A stretch of 51,474 nucleotides of DNA from Verrucomicrobiota bacterium (GTDB lineage Bacteria; Verrucomicrobiota; Verrucomicrobiia; Verrucomicrobiales; Akkermansiaceae), in the NCBI GenBank assembly GCA_004294095.1, contig RDZR01000041.1:1-51474 (forward strand). Reading direction: 5' to 3'. Made by a program: the position numbers and the translations under genes. Positions 1 through 8,714 of the stretch are shown one piece after another; positions within the stretch are counted from its first letter, which is position 1; the number at the start of each line of letters is the position of its first letter. Below the pieces are notes generated by a model that was not told the origin of the DNA, ran no database searches, and saw nothing but the letters and a program-made list of their open reading frames with translations.

Positions 1-16
1 CAGATTTGCTGAAATA

Positions 17-781
17 GTGGATGGCGGACTGCCATGGCTAAAATGCGTGGCCTTGGCGCGTGAAGTGCTTTCAACTGCTCCTGCCATGATTCTTCCAGAT
101 GTCGTCGCTAAAACCCGGACGCTGGGACGCACCCTCAGCGGGCTCGCGTCGCTAGGCATCGGCGACCGCACGGTCTATGATGGGGTTCTGCGCTGCACCA
201 TCGAAGCTGCTCCAGAAGTCTATGGGGCGTGGACGGTGTGGGAACCCGGCGCCCTCGACGGGCAAGACCGGCATTTCCGCAACAAGCCCGGCCACGATGC
301 GACTGGCAGATTTGTGCCATTTTGGTTTAAAAGTGGCGGCTCCATTCGCCGCGAGCCGAGCACCAACTACGAATGCCCTGGCATCGGCGATTACTACCTC
401 GGTCCTCGCGAGACCCAGGTCGAGCGCACGATCCGTCTTGCGCCTTACATCGATTGTGCGGGAGAAAAACATATTTTCACCTGCCACATCGTCCCCATCA
501 TCCGTGGAGATCGCTTTCTGGGCGTGGTCGGGATCGATGTCTTGCCACAGAAAATCGAGGCGGATGCACGGCATCACTCGCAGGCACTGACGCCGCGTGA
601 GCATGAGGTGCTCAAGTGGATCGCCGCTGGTAAAACGAATTCTGAAATCGGCACCATTCTAGGTATCAGTTCGCACACCGCCAAGCATCACGTCGCGAAG
701 GTGCTTGCCAAGATGGGGTTGGAAAACCGCCAAGCTGCGACTTGTGCCTACCTCAGTGATGATTTCGCGCGAAAGCTATAG
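17..781 (+). CDS. Cache-domain sensor / LuxR-type HTH transcriptional regulator (5' end probably outside window)
   Basis: One-component regulator. Residues ~40-185 look like a dCache/PDC ligand-binding domain: a YGAWTVWEPGALDG segment, then DATGRFVPFW, GDYYLGP, and PIIRGDRFLGVVGIDV near its end, all hallmarks of small-molecule-sensing Cache domains. Residues ~191-250 are a LuxR/FixJ HTH (LTPREHEVLKWIAAGKTNSEI...HTAKHHVAKVLAKMG). There is no transmembrane segment in the part seen, so a cytoplasmic Cache sensor fused directly to DNA binding is the natural reading. The frame is open upstream to base 2, so the GTG at 17 is only the first start inside the window and the protein may be longer. It lies just upstream of, and in line with, an ABC importer operon and probably senses that operon's substrate (inference). 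Confidence 0.8.
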   Translation: MDGGLPWLKCVALAREVLSTAPAMILPDVVAKTRTLGRTLSGLASLGIGDRTVYDGVLRCTIEAAPEVYGAWTVWEPGALDGQDRHFRNKPGHDATGRFVPFWFKSGGSIRREPSTNYECPGIGDYYLGPRETQVERTIRLAPYIDCAGEKHIFTCHIVPIIRGDRFLGVVGIDVLPQKIEADARHHSQALTPREHEVLKWIAAGKTNSEIGTILGISSHTAKHHVAKVLAKMGLENRQAATCAYLSDDFARKL

Positions 782-795
782 GCCACACGGCCTAT
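778..795 (+). terminator. hairpin at the end of the LuxR gene
   Basis: A perfect 7-bp inverted repeat, ATAGGCC / GGCCTAT, with loop ACAC, overlaps the TAG stop codon. No T-run follows, so it is not a textbook intrinsic terminator. It could be a Rho-type or attenuating hairpin between the regulator and the transporter operon, or an operator. Confidence 0.4.
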
Positions 796-839
796 TGTCA
801 GACTCGGTCGGAAGCTGACATTATGTTGCTGATCTCCTG

Positions 840-1766
840 ATGGAATTGTTTAGAAAAGCGACGTTGATGCTCAGGCCGCGCCATGTTTTGGGCGGCAGCG
901 CAAAGGCTGTGGGCATTGCGCTGGGGTTCATTTTGTTTGCGCTCGCGTGGAGTGGCTTGAGTCGGAACTATGCGGCCGAGGGGAAAGCGGTCCTGTTTCC
1001 TAGTCCCCAAGCGGTCTGGGCTGTGGCGATGGACTACATGGGAGTCGGGCCGAAAACCGCGGTCAAAGTCCTCGAAGCGCGTGCGAGTGCGCCATCACCG
1101 GCGGCTGCGGATTTTGCTGAAGACGCCGTGCGAGCCGAGGCGAGGGAAGATCTCAAAATACTGGGCCTCGACTTGAAAGTGAGTTTTCGCCGGGTATGCA
1201 TCGCCTTTCTGCTCGCCGCTCTTGTCGGGGTGCCGCTTGGGCTTTTCATCGGCGCGTATCATTGGTTTGAGAGTATCCTCCAGCCCGTTACCGAGTTTAT
1301 CCGGTATGTGCCCGTGCCTGCTTTGGTGCCGCTTTTGATTGTGGTTTTTGGAATCGACGAGGCGCCTAAATTGATGCTCATTTTTATAGGCACCGTTTTT
1401 CAAATCATCCTGATGACCTCCGATGAAGTGCGGCGGGTGCCGATGGATCTTGTGCACCTTTGCTACACGCTCGGCGGCAAGTCATCGGAAGTCGTCTTCA
1501 AGGTCATGCTACCCGCCGCGCTGCCCGGTATCTTCGACGCCTTACGACTCAGCAATGGCTGGGCATGGACATGGCTGATCGTCGCAGAGCTTGTCGCGGC
1601 CAACGAGGGAATGGGCTATCGCATTGTGCGGTTCCAGCGCTATCTGGACACGGATAAGCTGTTTTTCTATCTGATTATTCTCGGGTTGATCGGGCTCTTG
1701 TTAGACCTTCTATTCCGGCTTTTAAATCGCTCGTTATTCCGCTGGGCCGCCACTGACAAACGCTAG
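840..1766 (+). CDS. ABC transporter permease, SsuC/TauC family
   Basis: Inner-membrane permease of the taurine/sulfonate/nitrate/pyrimidine-precursor importer class (BPD_transp_1 fold). There is one N-terminal membrane segment at ~25-42, a hydrophilic insert at ~70-110 rich in Ala/Glu, then about five more segments. The EAA-type cytoplasmic loop ([27 protein letters not shown]) that contacts the ATPase is at ~205-230. The insert makes it (308 aa) longer than usual SsuC proteins (~260 aa). It is followed 5 bp later by the ATPase gene. The substrate cannot be read from the permease; the downstream hydrolases suggest a nitrogenous ring compound. Confidence 0.9.
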   Translation: MELFRKATLMLRPRHVLGGSAKAVGIALGFILFALAWSGLSRNYAAEGKAVLFPSPQAVWAVAMDYMGVGPKTAVKVLEARASAPSPAAADFAEDAVRAEAREDLKILGLDLKVSFRRVCIAFLLAALVGVPLGLFIGAYHWFESILQPVTEFIRYVPVPALVPLLIVVFGIDEAPKLMLIFIGTVFQIILMTSDEVRRVPMDLVHLCYTLGGKSSEVVFKVMLPAALPGIFDALRLSNGWAWTWLIVAELVAANEGMGYRIVRFQRYLDTDKLFFYLIILGLIGLLLDLLFRLLNRSLFRWAATDKR

Positions 1767-1771
1767 ATCGT

Positions 1772-2617
1772 ATGAGCCTTGAAATCTCACAAATTACCAA
1801 AACTTATACGACTCGGCGAGGATCCACCGAAGCCTTGTTGCCGACTACATTTACGGTAGATCCTGGGGAATTTGTTTCCCTCGTCGGCCCATCTGGCTGT
1901 GGCAAGAGCACGACACTCTACATGGTTGCGGGCATCGAGGCGATCAGTAGCGGGTCGATCCGGCTCAATGGCCAAGAGATCACCCGTCCTGGCCGCGACC
2001 GTGGCATGGTATTTCAAGGTTATAGCCTCATGCCATGGTTGAACGTTGAGGAAAATGTGAAGTTTTCTCACCAGCTTGCCGCCAATATCAAGCAAGAAGG
2101 AACCATGTCGCAAGTGCTAAGTCACTATGCCTACGCGGACCGCCTGATCGAGATCGTCGGTCTGGCTGATTTCCGTAAAAGCCTGCCGCGTGAGCTTTCT
2201 GGCGGGATGAAGCAGCGGGTGGCGATCGCTCGGGCACTTGCGAATCGCCCGCAGATTCTCCTCATGGACGAGCCGTTCGGTGCGCTTGATGCCCAGATGC
2301 GTGAGGAGATGCAGGAGCTGATGTTGCTTCTCAGCATTCACGAGCGCACGACCGTGCTCTTCGTTACCCACGATGTCGAGGAGGCGCTCTACCTTTCTTC
2401 GCGAGTCCTTGTCTATTCGCCACGTCCTGGACGCATCATCGAAGAGCTCGTCGTGCCATTTGATCGTGACCGTCTGCTAGACATCAAGCTGACGCCTGAG
2501 TTCGTGCAGCTCAAGCGCCGCCTTCTCCATCTGTTGCACGGTTCCAGCAGCCAAGATCGTGCCTCGATTCTGATGCGCCTGCAAGATCCTGCAAACTACT
2601 CTCCTATCAATCGTTAG
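1772..2617 (+). CDS. ABC transporter ATP-binding protein, SsuB/TauB family
   Basis: Cytoplasmic ATPase that powers the adjacent permease. Walker [10 protein letters not shown] at ~39-47, Q-loop near FQGYSLMPW, signature [15 protein letters not shown], Walker [13 protein letters not shown], and the switch His in [10 protein letters not shown] are all present, so the protein should be active. The C-terminal ~50 residues extend past the usual ~240-aa core. The gene sits between permease and binding-protein genes in an importer operon. Confidence 0.93.
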   Translation: MSLEISQITKTYTTRRGSTEALLPTTFTVDPGEFVSLVGPSGCGKSTTLYMVAGIEAISSGSIRLNGQEITRPGRDRGMVFQGYSLMPWLNVEENVKFSHQLAANIKQEGTMSQVLSHYAYADRLIEIVGLADFRKSLPRELSGGMKQRVAIARALANRPQILLMDEPFGALDAQMREEMQELMLLLSIHERTTVLFVTHDVEEALYLSSRVLVYSPRPGRIIEELVVPFDRDRLLDIKLTPEFVQLKRRLLHLLHGSSSQDRASILMRLQDPANYSPINR

Positions 2618-2643
2618 ATTCCTATTAAAAACATATCGTTGCC

Positions 2644-3585
2644 ATGAAAATTAAATACATCGTCACAAGTGCCATGATCGCACTCACCATGATCAATCCG
2701 CTAACTGCTGCCGAACCTTATCGCGTGGGCTATAACAATTGGGTCGGCTTCATCGCCTTCTTTACGGCCCAGGAAAATGGCGCTTTCAAGAAAGCTGGCC
2801 TCAACGTCGTTGGTAAATCATTTGCCGCACCCGGTGAAGGTCTGGTTCCACTGCTGTCGGGCGATCTTGACGCTCATCTCACGACTCTCGATTCGGTGAT
2901 CCTCAAGGCCGCCAATGCACCTGGGAAAATCTCAATCGTCACCTTGCTGGATACCTCAGCGGGTGCGGATGCGCTGGTTGCTAAGAAGTCGATTACCCAG
3001 CTATCTGAGCTCAAGGGCGCACGCATTGCCGTGACCGTGGGCGAGTGCAATGATGTGTTGTTAGGCAAAGCCCTCAAAAAAGCTGGCCTTGCACGAACGG
3101 ATGTTAAAATTGCCAATCTCGACCCAGACGCGGCCGGTGCAGCGCTCAAGGCCGGCAGCGTGGACGCCGCAGTGACATGGGAGCCGTGGATCAGCCAGCT
3201 CGCTGGTGAGAGCGGTGCAAACGTAATTTTCAGCTCCAAGGACACTCCGAATCTCATTCTCGACTGCCTCGCGACTCCTGCTGATGATAAGCGTGCCGAA
3301 GAGACCAAGAAGTTCATCGCCGTGCTCGATGAGACTACCAAGTCCATCAAAGCAGACCCCGAAGCTGCTGCGAAACTGATATCAAAAGCGCTCGAAGTGC
3401 CTGCTGCTGACATCGTGGATATGCTCACCAAGCTCAACCTCTATGATAGCAGCCAAGCCAAGGCGCAAATGATTGAGACTGTGCCCGCAATCAGTGAGGA
3501 GCTTGTTGCATTTTTCAGAGAGCAAGGAATCATCAGCGCACCCGTCGATATTTCCAAGATCCTCAAGTTGGACCATCTTCCATGA
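2644..3585 (+). CDS. ABC transporter periplasmic substrate-binding protein, SsuA/THI5/NMT1 type
   Basis: Secreted solute receptor of the importer. A signal peptide ends near residue 22 (hydrophobic MIALTMINPLTAAEP). The mature protein has the YNNWVGFIAFFTAQENGAFKKAGL start and the VTWEPW hinge motif typical of the SsuA/TauA/NMT1 superfamily. Its last codons overlap the next gene by 4 bp (ATGA coupling), which ties import to the hydrolase. The ligand class in this family covers sulfonates, nitrate, riboflavin and pyrimidine precursors; here a cyclic amide or ureide is favoured by context only. Confidence 0.88.
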   Translation: MKIKYIVTSAMIALTMINPLTAAEPYRVGYNNWVGFIAFFTAQENGAFKKAGLNVVGKSFAAPGEGLVPLLSGDLDAHLTTLDSVILKAANAPGKISIVTLLDTSAGADALVAKKSITQLSELKGARIAVTVGECNDVLLGKALKKAGLARTDVKIANLDPDAAGAALKAGSVDAAVTWEPWISQLAGESGANVIFSSKDTPNLILDCLATPADDKRAEETKKFIAVLDETTKSIKADPEAAAKLISKALEVPAADIVDMLTKLNLYDSSQAKAQMIETVPAISEELVAFFREQGIISAPVDISKILKLDHLP

Positions 3586-4220
3586 AGGATTTTGCACTCA
3601 TCATGATCGACTTCCAGCGCGATTTTTGTGATCCCGGCGGTTATTCTGACCATTGCGGTGGCATCGACTGGGTAACTGCCATCGTGCCTCAAGCAAAGAG
3701 GCTCTTGGAGTATGCAAGGATCGCTGGGGTATGTGTCATTCATACTCGCGAGGGTTACGCCCCGGATCTATCCGATCTACATGCCAATCGGATTGGTCGC
3801 TCGCGTGCGGCAGGCGTTGCGTATGGCACCCAAGGGCCGCTGGGGCGGGTGATGATCCGTGGCGAATATGGGCACGGCACCATCGATGCGCTCAAGCCGC
3901 TGGCTAGTGAAACGATCATCGACAAGGCATCCTACGGGGCGTTCTATGGCTCTGATTTGGAAAATATCCTGCGGCAAGCAGGGGTCCAAAGGCTGGCCAT
4001 CGCTGGAGTGACTGCGGACGTCTGCGTCCACACGACGCTGCGGGAGGCGACGGATCGGGGTTTTGATTGTTACTATGTGAAAGACGCGATCTCGACCTTT
4101 GACCCGACCGTCCGTCATGCTTGCGAGATGATGGTGGAGCAAGAGGGTGGCATCTGGGGTAGTCTAACAACTGTCGATGAGATGCTCGAGTTATGGAAAT
4201 CTGAGTGCATTTTTAATTAA
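3582..4220 (+). CDS. isochorismatase-fold cysteine hydrolase
   Basis: Cytoplasmic amidohydrolase of the isochorismatase-like family. The catalytic triad is visible: Asp10 in LIMIDFQRDF, Lys115 in IIDKASYGAFYGSDL and Cys148 in GVTADVCVHTTLREA, with the usual non-prolyl cis-peptide neighbourhood before Cys. Length (212 aa) fits nicotinamidase, N-carbamoyl-amine, biuret and ureidoacrylate hydrolases. It overlaps the binding-protein gene by 4 bp and precedes a ring-opening-type deacetylase by 6 bp, so a role in hydrolysing the half-amide or ureido product of that enzyme is likely (inference). The exact substrate is unknown. Confidence 0.85.
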   Translation: MKDFALIMIDFQRDFCDPGGYSDHCGGIDWVTAIVPQAKRLLEYARIAGVCVIHTREGYAPDLSDLHANRIGRSRAAGVAYGTQGPLGRVMIRGEYGHGTIDALKPLASETIIDKASYGAFYGSDLENILRQAGVQRLAIAGVTADVCVHTTLREATDRGFDCYYVKDAISTFDPTVRHACEMMVEQEGGIWGSLTTVDEMLELWKSECIFN

Positions 4221-4226
4221 CAATTT

Positions 4227-5108
4227 ATGTTTACTCCAGCCCCTCGTTTTCGTTGGCCCGGTGGCGCTCGCTGTGCGGTGATGCTCTGCTTTGATGTCGA
4301 TGGTGAAACGACCGCTCTTGAGCAAGATGCCAAGGCTGCGTGTCGGGTGACTACCTGGTCGCAGTGCACTTATGGGCCGACGGTCGGTGTGCCCCGGCTG
4401 TTGGGCTTGCTCGACCATCTGGGAGTTGGGGCGACCTTTTTCGTCCCGGCCTACATCGCGCGGCATCATCCGCAGATGACGCGTGCAATCATTGGCTCGG
4501 GCCACGAGATCGGGGCGCACGGAGATATCCATGAGCGGCTCTACGGGCTGACTCGCGAACAGGAGGAGGCCATTTTACAACGGAGTATCGAGGATCTAAC
4601 CGAAATCGCGGGTAAGCGCCCGATCGGCTACCGGGCACCCTGGTTTGAGCTGAATCGATGGACTCCGGAACTGCTGCTCAAGCATGGCTTCGACTATTGT
4701 GCGAGTGGTATGGGTGATGATATTCCCTATCAATATGCGAATGGGATGATTGAAATCCCAGGGCAGTGGATGTTAGAGGATTGGGAGCAATTTGCCTTCA
4801 ATGCGGATCCTGCTTGGGGATCAATCCCGCAGAATTGTGCATCGGTGTATGAGCTATGGTGGCGTGAGTTCGAGGCGATGCATCGCTATGGGTGCTGCTT
4901 TGTGCTGACGCTGCACCCATGGCTAAGCGGTCGACCTTCGCGGGTGCAGTTGTTAGAGCGGCTGATCGGTGACATGCAAGCCAAGGGAGATGTATGGTTC
5001 GCACAAGGGCATGAAATCGCCGCTTGGTATCGCAGTCAACTGAGTGAGTCGGATGGGGTTGCCACGCGTGGGACGGATGACGATTTTAAGATTTTTAAAC
5101 ACGCATAA
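4227..5108 (+). CDS. polysaccharide-deacetylase-fold hydrolase of the PuuE allantoinase / HpPgdA / cyclic imidase group
   Basis: NodB-fold (PF01522) enzyme without signal peptide, so cytoplasmic. Metal ligands or their equivalents are present: Asp in CFDVDGET (~30) and the HxxxH pair in GHEIGAHGDIHERL (~95-104); GYRAPWFE and the C-terminal His of LTLHPW complete the active site. The layout (ATFFVPAYIA, ELLLKHGFDY, MIEIPGQW) matches the group holding Helicobacter PgdA, PuuE allantoinase and Pseudomonas cyclic imide hydrolase rather than secreted chitin deacetylases. With the isochorismatase-fold neighbour this suggests ring opening of an imported cyclic imide or ureide. It is the last gene of the operon. 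Confidence 0.85.
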   Translation: MFTPAPRFRWPGGARCAVMLCFDVDGETTALEQDAKAACRVTTWSQCTYGPTVGVPRLLGLLDHLGVGATFFVPAYIARHHPQMTRAIIGSGHEIGAHGDIHERLYGLTREQEEAILQRSIEDLTEIAGKRPIGYRAPWFELNRWTPELLLKHGFDYCASGMGDDIPYQYANGMIEIPGQWMLEDWEQFAFNADPAWGSIPQNCASVYELWWREFEAMHRYGCCFVLTLHPWLSGRPSRVQLLERLIGDMQAKGDVWFAQGHEIAAWYRSQLSESDGVATRGTDDDFKIFKHA

Positions 5109-5115
5109 ATTTTGT

Positions 5116-5193
5116 CTATGACTGGGCGATTGAGTTGAGCCAATCGCGGAAGACTTGCTTGTCGGCAGGAAGGAGGGTGGCGACTTTTTTCTG
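5116..5193 (-). pseudogene. remnant of a second threonine synthase gene (C-terminal 25 codons)
   Basis: Reading the minus strand from 5193 to 5116 gives QKKVATLLPADKQVFRDWL followed by NSIAQS and TAG. The intact thrC next door ends KVATPMNADPELFKTWLRQEMA. The two share KVAT, AD, F+xWL and near-equal spacing to the stop. The reading frame is closed by TAA (5194-5196) immediately upstream, so only the 3' end survives. It lies 8 bp from the stop of the deacetylase gene, at the edge of the 17-5108 cluster. Confidence 0.7.
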
Positions 5194-5224
5194 TTAGGCC
5201 GAGTTTGCTAGAACCTTATGGGAA

Positions 5225-6529
5225 CTATGCCATTTCTTGGCGCAGCCATGTTTTGAATAATTCGGGATCTGCATTCATGGGAGTGGCGACTTTTGGCAGG
5301 TCGGCGAGTTTGGCGAGGCGTTCGGGAATTTCTAGGCAAGACTTGCCGAGTTCTTGTTCCATGACATCGAGGAATTTTGCTGGATGAGCGGTTTCGAGTG
5401 TGATGGTGGCCGAAGTGGGTGATTGCGAGCGCCACTGTTTTGCGGCAAGCCAGCCGACGGCGCCGTGTGGATCGATGACGTAATCGTGCATCGCTTTGAC
5501 GCTGCGGATGGCGGCGCGCGTGGCATCGTCATCAAAGCTCGCGCCATGGATGAGCCTGCGCATGGCATCCCATGAGCCGCCGAAGAGCGCTTGCATGCGG
5601 ACAAAATTGGAAGGGGCGCCGACGTCCATCGCGTTGGAAATGGTCTGCACACTGGGGCGGGCGAGGTAATCGCCGCTTTTCAAATACGCGGGCACCACGT
5701 CATTGAGGTTGGTGGCTGCGATGAATCCATCGCATGGCAGGCCTAAGCGGTGTGCTAACAGTCCGGCAGTTAGATTGCCAAAATTTCCGGAGGGCACGAC
5801 GAATATGGGCCGAATTCCTTCCGGCAACTGCCGAGCACTATGAATATAGTAGAAAGATTGCGGGACCAATCGTGCGAGATTGATGGAGTTGGCCGAGGTG
5901 AGGTTGAGATTTTCTGCTAGATCGCGATCGAGGAAAGCCGCCTTCACCAGGTGCTGGCAATCATCGAACGATCCATCAATTTCCAACGCCGTGATATTTC
6001 CACCCAGTGCCGTAAGTTGTTTTTCCTGAAGCCCAGAAACTTTTCCCTTGGGGTAAAGAATGACCACGCGGGTTCCTGGCACTTGATGATAGGCTGAGGC
6101 GACGGCACCACCGGTATCACCGGATGTGGCCACCAGCACCGTCAATGTCCGTGGATCATCGCGCGTGAGCCAAGCCATCAAACGAGCCATGAAGCGCGCA
6201 CCAAAATCTTTGAATGCCAGCGTAGGCCCATGAAATAATTCGAGCACATGATCGCCCGGTGCGAGCGTGACCAATGGCGCGTCGAACGCCAAAGTTCCAT
6301 CGACAATTTCTTGCAGCGCTTCTGCCGGCACATCTTCAGCAAAAAATGCGGATGCGACTTCTAGGCCAATTTCTTGGAAGCTCAAGTCACGCCAGCGCTG
6401 CCAAAAATCTGGGCTTAATTGCGGCAGGTGGTCCGGCATGTAAAGCCCATTGTCGGGTGGCAAAGAACGCAGAATCGCCTCTTTGAGATCGACCTTGCGG
6501 TCCGGCTGGTGAGTCGAATGATAAAGCAC
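5225..6529 (-). CDS. thrC: threonine synthase
   Basis: PLP enzyme that converts O-phosphohomoserine to threonine, the last step of threonine synthesis. The N-terminus (MLYHSTHQPDRKVDLKEAIL..DNGLYMP) is the typical threonine synthase N-domain. The PLP lysine is in LAFKDFGARFMARL (~108-121) and the phosphate-binding loop is ATSGDTGGAVASA. Its 434-aa length fits the E. coli/yeast type. It is transcribed after thrB with a 32-bp gap holding two GTTAG words. The 3' side carries a homologous remnant of another thrC. Confidence 0.96.
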   Translation of the reverse strand: MLYHSTHQPDRKVDLKEAILRSLPPDNGLYMPDHLPQLSPDFWQRWRDLSFQEIGLEVASAFFAEDVPAEALQEIVDGTLAFDAPLVTLAPGDHVLELFHGPTLAFKDFGARFMARLMAWLTRDDPRTLTVLVATSGDTGGAVASAYHQVPGTRVVILYPKGKVSGLQEKQLTALGGNITALEIDGSFDDCQHLVKAAFLDRDLAENLNLTSANSINLARLVPQSFYYIHSARQLPEGIRPIFVVPSGNFGNLTAGLLAHRLGLPCDGFIAATNLNDVVPAYLKSGDYLARPSVQTISNAMDVGAPSNFVRMQALFGGSWDAMRRLIHGASFDDDATRAAIRSVKAMHDYVIDPHGAVGWLAAKQWRSQSPTSATITLETAHPAKFLDVMEQELGKSCLEIPERLAKLADLPKVATPMNADPELFKTWLRQEMA

Positions 6530-6561
6530 GGCCTTGGATCAAAAATGTTAGAAAATAACAG

Positions 6562-7503
6562 TTAGGAAATCACGTGAACGCCATTGGGATTGATGCGTGA
6601 GACGTAGGCTTGAGAGTTGATAGGGATTTTTTCAAACACCTTGGTTATTGCGTCTGCCACTCGATGTGCTTCTTCTTCTCCTTCGCACAATGCGAAGACG
6701 GATGGTCCGGCACCGGAAATTGAAAATCCTAGCGCGCCAGCAGAAATGGCAGCTCGCTTCGCCGCATAAAAATCTGGGATTAATTTTTGCCGCCGTGGCT
6801 CAGCAATCACATCGTGAATGGAGCGCGAGATGAGTCCGTAATCTTCTTGAATCAGTCCGCAGAGCAGCCCGCCTAAATTGCCGATTTGTTGAGTGGCATT
6901 TTCTAACGGAATTTCTTTGGGCAAAATTTCGCGAGCCACTTTGGTCAGCACTTCGATGTCTGGATGCACCACTGCGGCCCACAAATTTTTGGGAGCGGGG
7001 ATTTGTGCGAAGTCGAGTTCTTCATTCGAGCGAATGAATACGATGCCACCAAACAAGCAGGGCGCGACATTATCTGCGTGCCAAGCGCCATCCGCTGAGG
7101 CTTCTCCGGCCATGGCAAATGGCAAAAGTTGTTTTTTGCTCAACGGGCGACCGATCAATTCATTCACCGCAAAAACGCCACCGACGGCCGATGCGGATGA
7201 TGAGCCGAGGCCGGAGCCGAACGGCATTTTTTTGTGAATTTCCATCTCGATGCCGCGGTCGCTCATGCCGAGATGCTTGAGTAAATCCAGAGCCGAGACG
7301 CCCGCGGTATTTTCGCTCGCCTTTTTGGGTAATTTCCCATCATCCCCGGTGATCAGACTGATGTGCAGGCCTGGTTTTTGGCAATGGCGCACCACAATTT
7401 CGTCACCCGGGGCATCGATGGCAAAGCCAAGCACATCGTAGCCACATGCCACATTGGCAACGGTGGCGGGCGCAAAGACGCGGATTTCTTGTTGATTCGA
7501 CAT
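6562..7503 (-). CDS. thrB: homoserine kinase (GHMP family)
   Basis: Phosphorylates homoserine to O-phosphohomoserine, the substrate of the adjacent ThrC. The GHMP ATP loop PFGSGLGSSSASAVGG is at ~94-109, with the N-terminal VFAPATVANVACGYDVLGFA and C-terminal GAGPSVFALCEG motifs of homoserine kinases. Length is 313 aa, as expected. The start ATG at 7501-7503 is the only sensible one. thrB and thrC lie downstream of the amino-alcohol-type operon on the same strand, 146 bp after the APH kinase, so read-through is possible. Confidence 0.96.
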   Translation of the reverse strand: MSNQQEIRVFAPATVANVACGYDVLGFAIDAPGDEIVVRHCQKPGLHISLITGDDGKLPKKASENTAGVSALDLLKHLGMSDRGIEMEIHKKMPFGSGLGSSSASAVGGVFAVNELIGRPLSKKQLLPFAMAGEASADGAWHADNVAPCLFGGIVFIRSNEELDFAQIPAPKNLWAAVVHPDIEVLTKVAREILPKEIPLENATQQIGNLGGLLCGLIQEDYGLISRSIHDVIAEPRRQKLIPDFYAAKRAAISAGALGFSISGAGPSVFALCEGEEEAHRVADAITKVFEKIPINSQAYVSRINPNGVHVIS

Positions 7504-7527
7504 AAGATGGATTGCTGGCGGAGAGAT

Positions 7528-7635
7528 CTATTTTTCCCGCGCCAGAGCGGCGGAGTCTGCGTTGAGACCGGCCACATGATCAAGCGCGGAAACGGCAGAT
7601 TCAAAAATCATCGATTCCATCCTCACACGAAGCAT
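7528..7635 (-). CDS. possible 35-residue small protein
   Basis: A small minus-strand ORF between the APH kinase gene and thrB starts ATG at 7635 and ends TAG at 7528. The peptide begins MLRVRMESMIFESAVSALD and ends in ADSAALAREK, with an amphipathic helical look and normal composition. It lies in the transcribed direction of both neighbours. No family is recognised. It may be a real small protein, a truncated gene start, or chance. Confidence 0.25.
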   Translation of the reverse strand: MLRVRMESMIFESAVSALDHVAGLNADSAALAREK

Positions 7636-7649
7636 GGAAATGCCGTGAT

Positions 7650-8678
7650 TTAGGAAAAACGGCTGAGGTAATTTTCTGCTAGATCACACGTATCATCGGT
7701 AAATTTCGTGCCCATGGCTTTGGCGTGTTGGGTATCTGAATGAGAGCCGACCCAAGCGACCAGCAACATGCGGCGCAGCATGATGAAGGTGGGAATCGCC
7801 GCAATTTCGGCCCGGCTTAGGCGGCGGATCCGTTGGTAAGCGGTCAACCAAGCATCGATGTAGGAAGGAATTTCTGCGTGGGTTTCGAGAAAGCTGAGAG
7901 CGGCCGCTAAATCGTAAATGAACCAGGAAAACCCACAGTCATCGAAGTCGATCACAGCGACTTTTTCGCGGTGGATGAGAATATTGGCAGTCCGCAGATC
8001 GGCATGGATGAGACCGAATCGCTGGCGGCCTTCCCCGATGGCGGCGACTTGTGGGCGAAGTGCTTTGACCACTTTGGCGAGGTGGTTTTTTTTGGCCGAA
8101 GTCATGCCAAGGCCATTTTGCCAATCGCCCCAAAGTGGTTGTGGGCCGAGCATTGCGTCAAAATCCCAGCGGTGCCTTTGGATCGCATGTTTCGGTTTCC
8201 ATGAGGCCGCGTGCAAATGCAAATGAGCCGTCACTTCGCCTAATTGTGAGAACGCGCTCAGGCGATTATTTTCCTCCGGCTCTTTGCCCGGAAGATGCGT
8301 CATCAGCACGCAGTTTCTTGGCTCCGGCACACCAGGGTGCCAAATGTGTTGGATGCATTCACCGTCCAGCCCGGCAATGAGTTCGGCGGTGACGATTGGA
8401 GTTTGTTCGCGCAAGGCAGAAATCCAAGCGAGTTCGGTGGCGATGTCCTTGCGTGAGTGGTAGCCTGGGCGATTGATGCGCAGGACTAAGGCACCACGGT
8501 CCGGTGGCTCTATGAGATAGGTGGCGTTTTCAGAATAATTGAGAAGACTGATTTTTGAATGCAGAGGCAAGCCGTAGAGGGGCAACGATTGGTGGGCGAG
8601 TTGCAAGATGCGGCTCAATTGCTGGCGCGTGGAAAGTGCTGCAAATGTTGCCTGAGAAATCGGATGGGTGGCGGGCAT
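7650..8678 (-). CDS. APH-family kinase (amino-alcohol / homoserine kinase II / hydroxylysine kinase-like)
   Basis: Aminoglycoside-phosphotransferase-fold small-molecule kinase. The catalytic loop HADLRTANI (His225, Asp227, Asn232) and metal-binding DFDD (Asp244) are intact; LVLRINRPGYHSRKDIATELAWISAL forms the ATP-lobe start. In this family, hydroxylysine kinase, ethanolamine/1-amino-2-propanol kinases and type II homoserine kinase phosphorylate a hydroxyl near an amine. It follows a class III PLP enzyme by 36 bp; kinase plus PLP phospho-lyase pairs degrade amino alcohols (established for ethanolamine phosphate, phosphohydroxylysine and 1-amino-2-propanol). A canonical thrB is nearby, so a homoserine kinase role is less likely. 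Confidence 0.82.
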   Translation of the reverse strand: MPATHPISQATFAALSTRQQLSRILQLAHQSLPLYGLPLHSKISLLNYSENATYLIEPPDRGALVLRINRPGYHSRKDIATELAWISALREQTPIVTAELIAGLDGECIQHIWHPGVPEPRNCVLMTHLPGKEPEENNRLSAFSQLGEVTAHLHLHAASWKPKHAIQRHRWDFDAMLGPQPLWGDWQNGLGMTSAKKNHLAKVVKALRPQVAAIGEGRQRFGLIHADLRTANILIHREKVAVIDFDDCGFSWFIYDLAAALSFLETHAEIPSYIDAWLTAYQRIRRLSRAEIAAIPTFIMLRRMLLVAWVGSHSDTQHAKAMGTKFTDDTCDLAENYLSRFS

Positions 8679-8714
8679 GGACGATACAAAAAACTCAAGC
8701 TTTTCAAAAAACGG

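Noticed and set aside
2874-3437. 187-codon minus-strand frame inside the binding-protein gene
   Set aside because: Antisense shadow of a well-supported gene; Ser/Ala-rich composition typical of a mirrored frame.
5126-5147. GCGATTG/CAATCGC stem after the deacetylase gene, considered as an intrinsic terminator
   Set aside because: No T-run follows, and the bases are part of the thrC remnant coding sequence.
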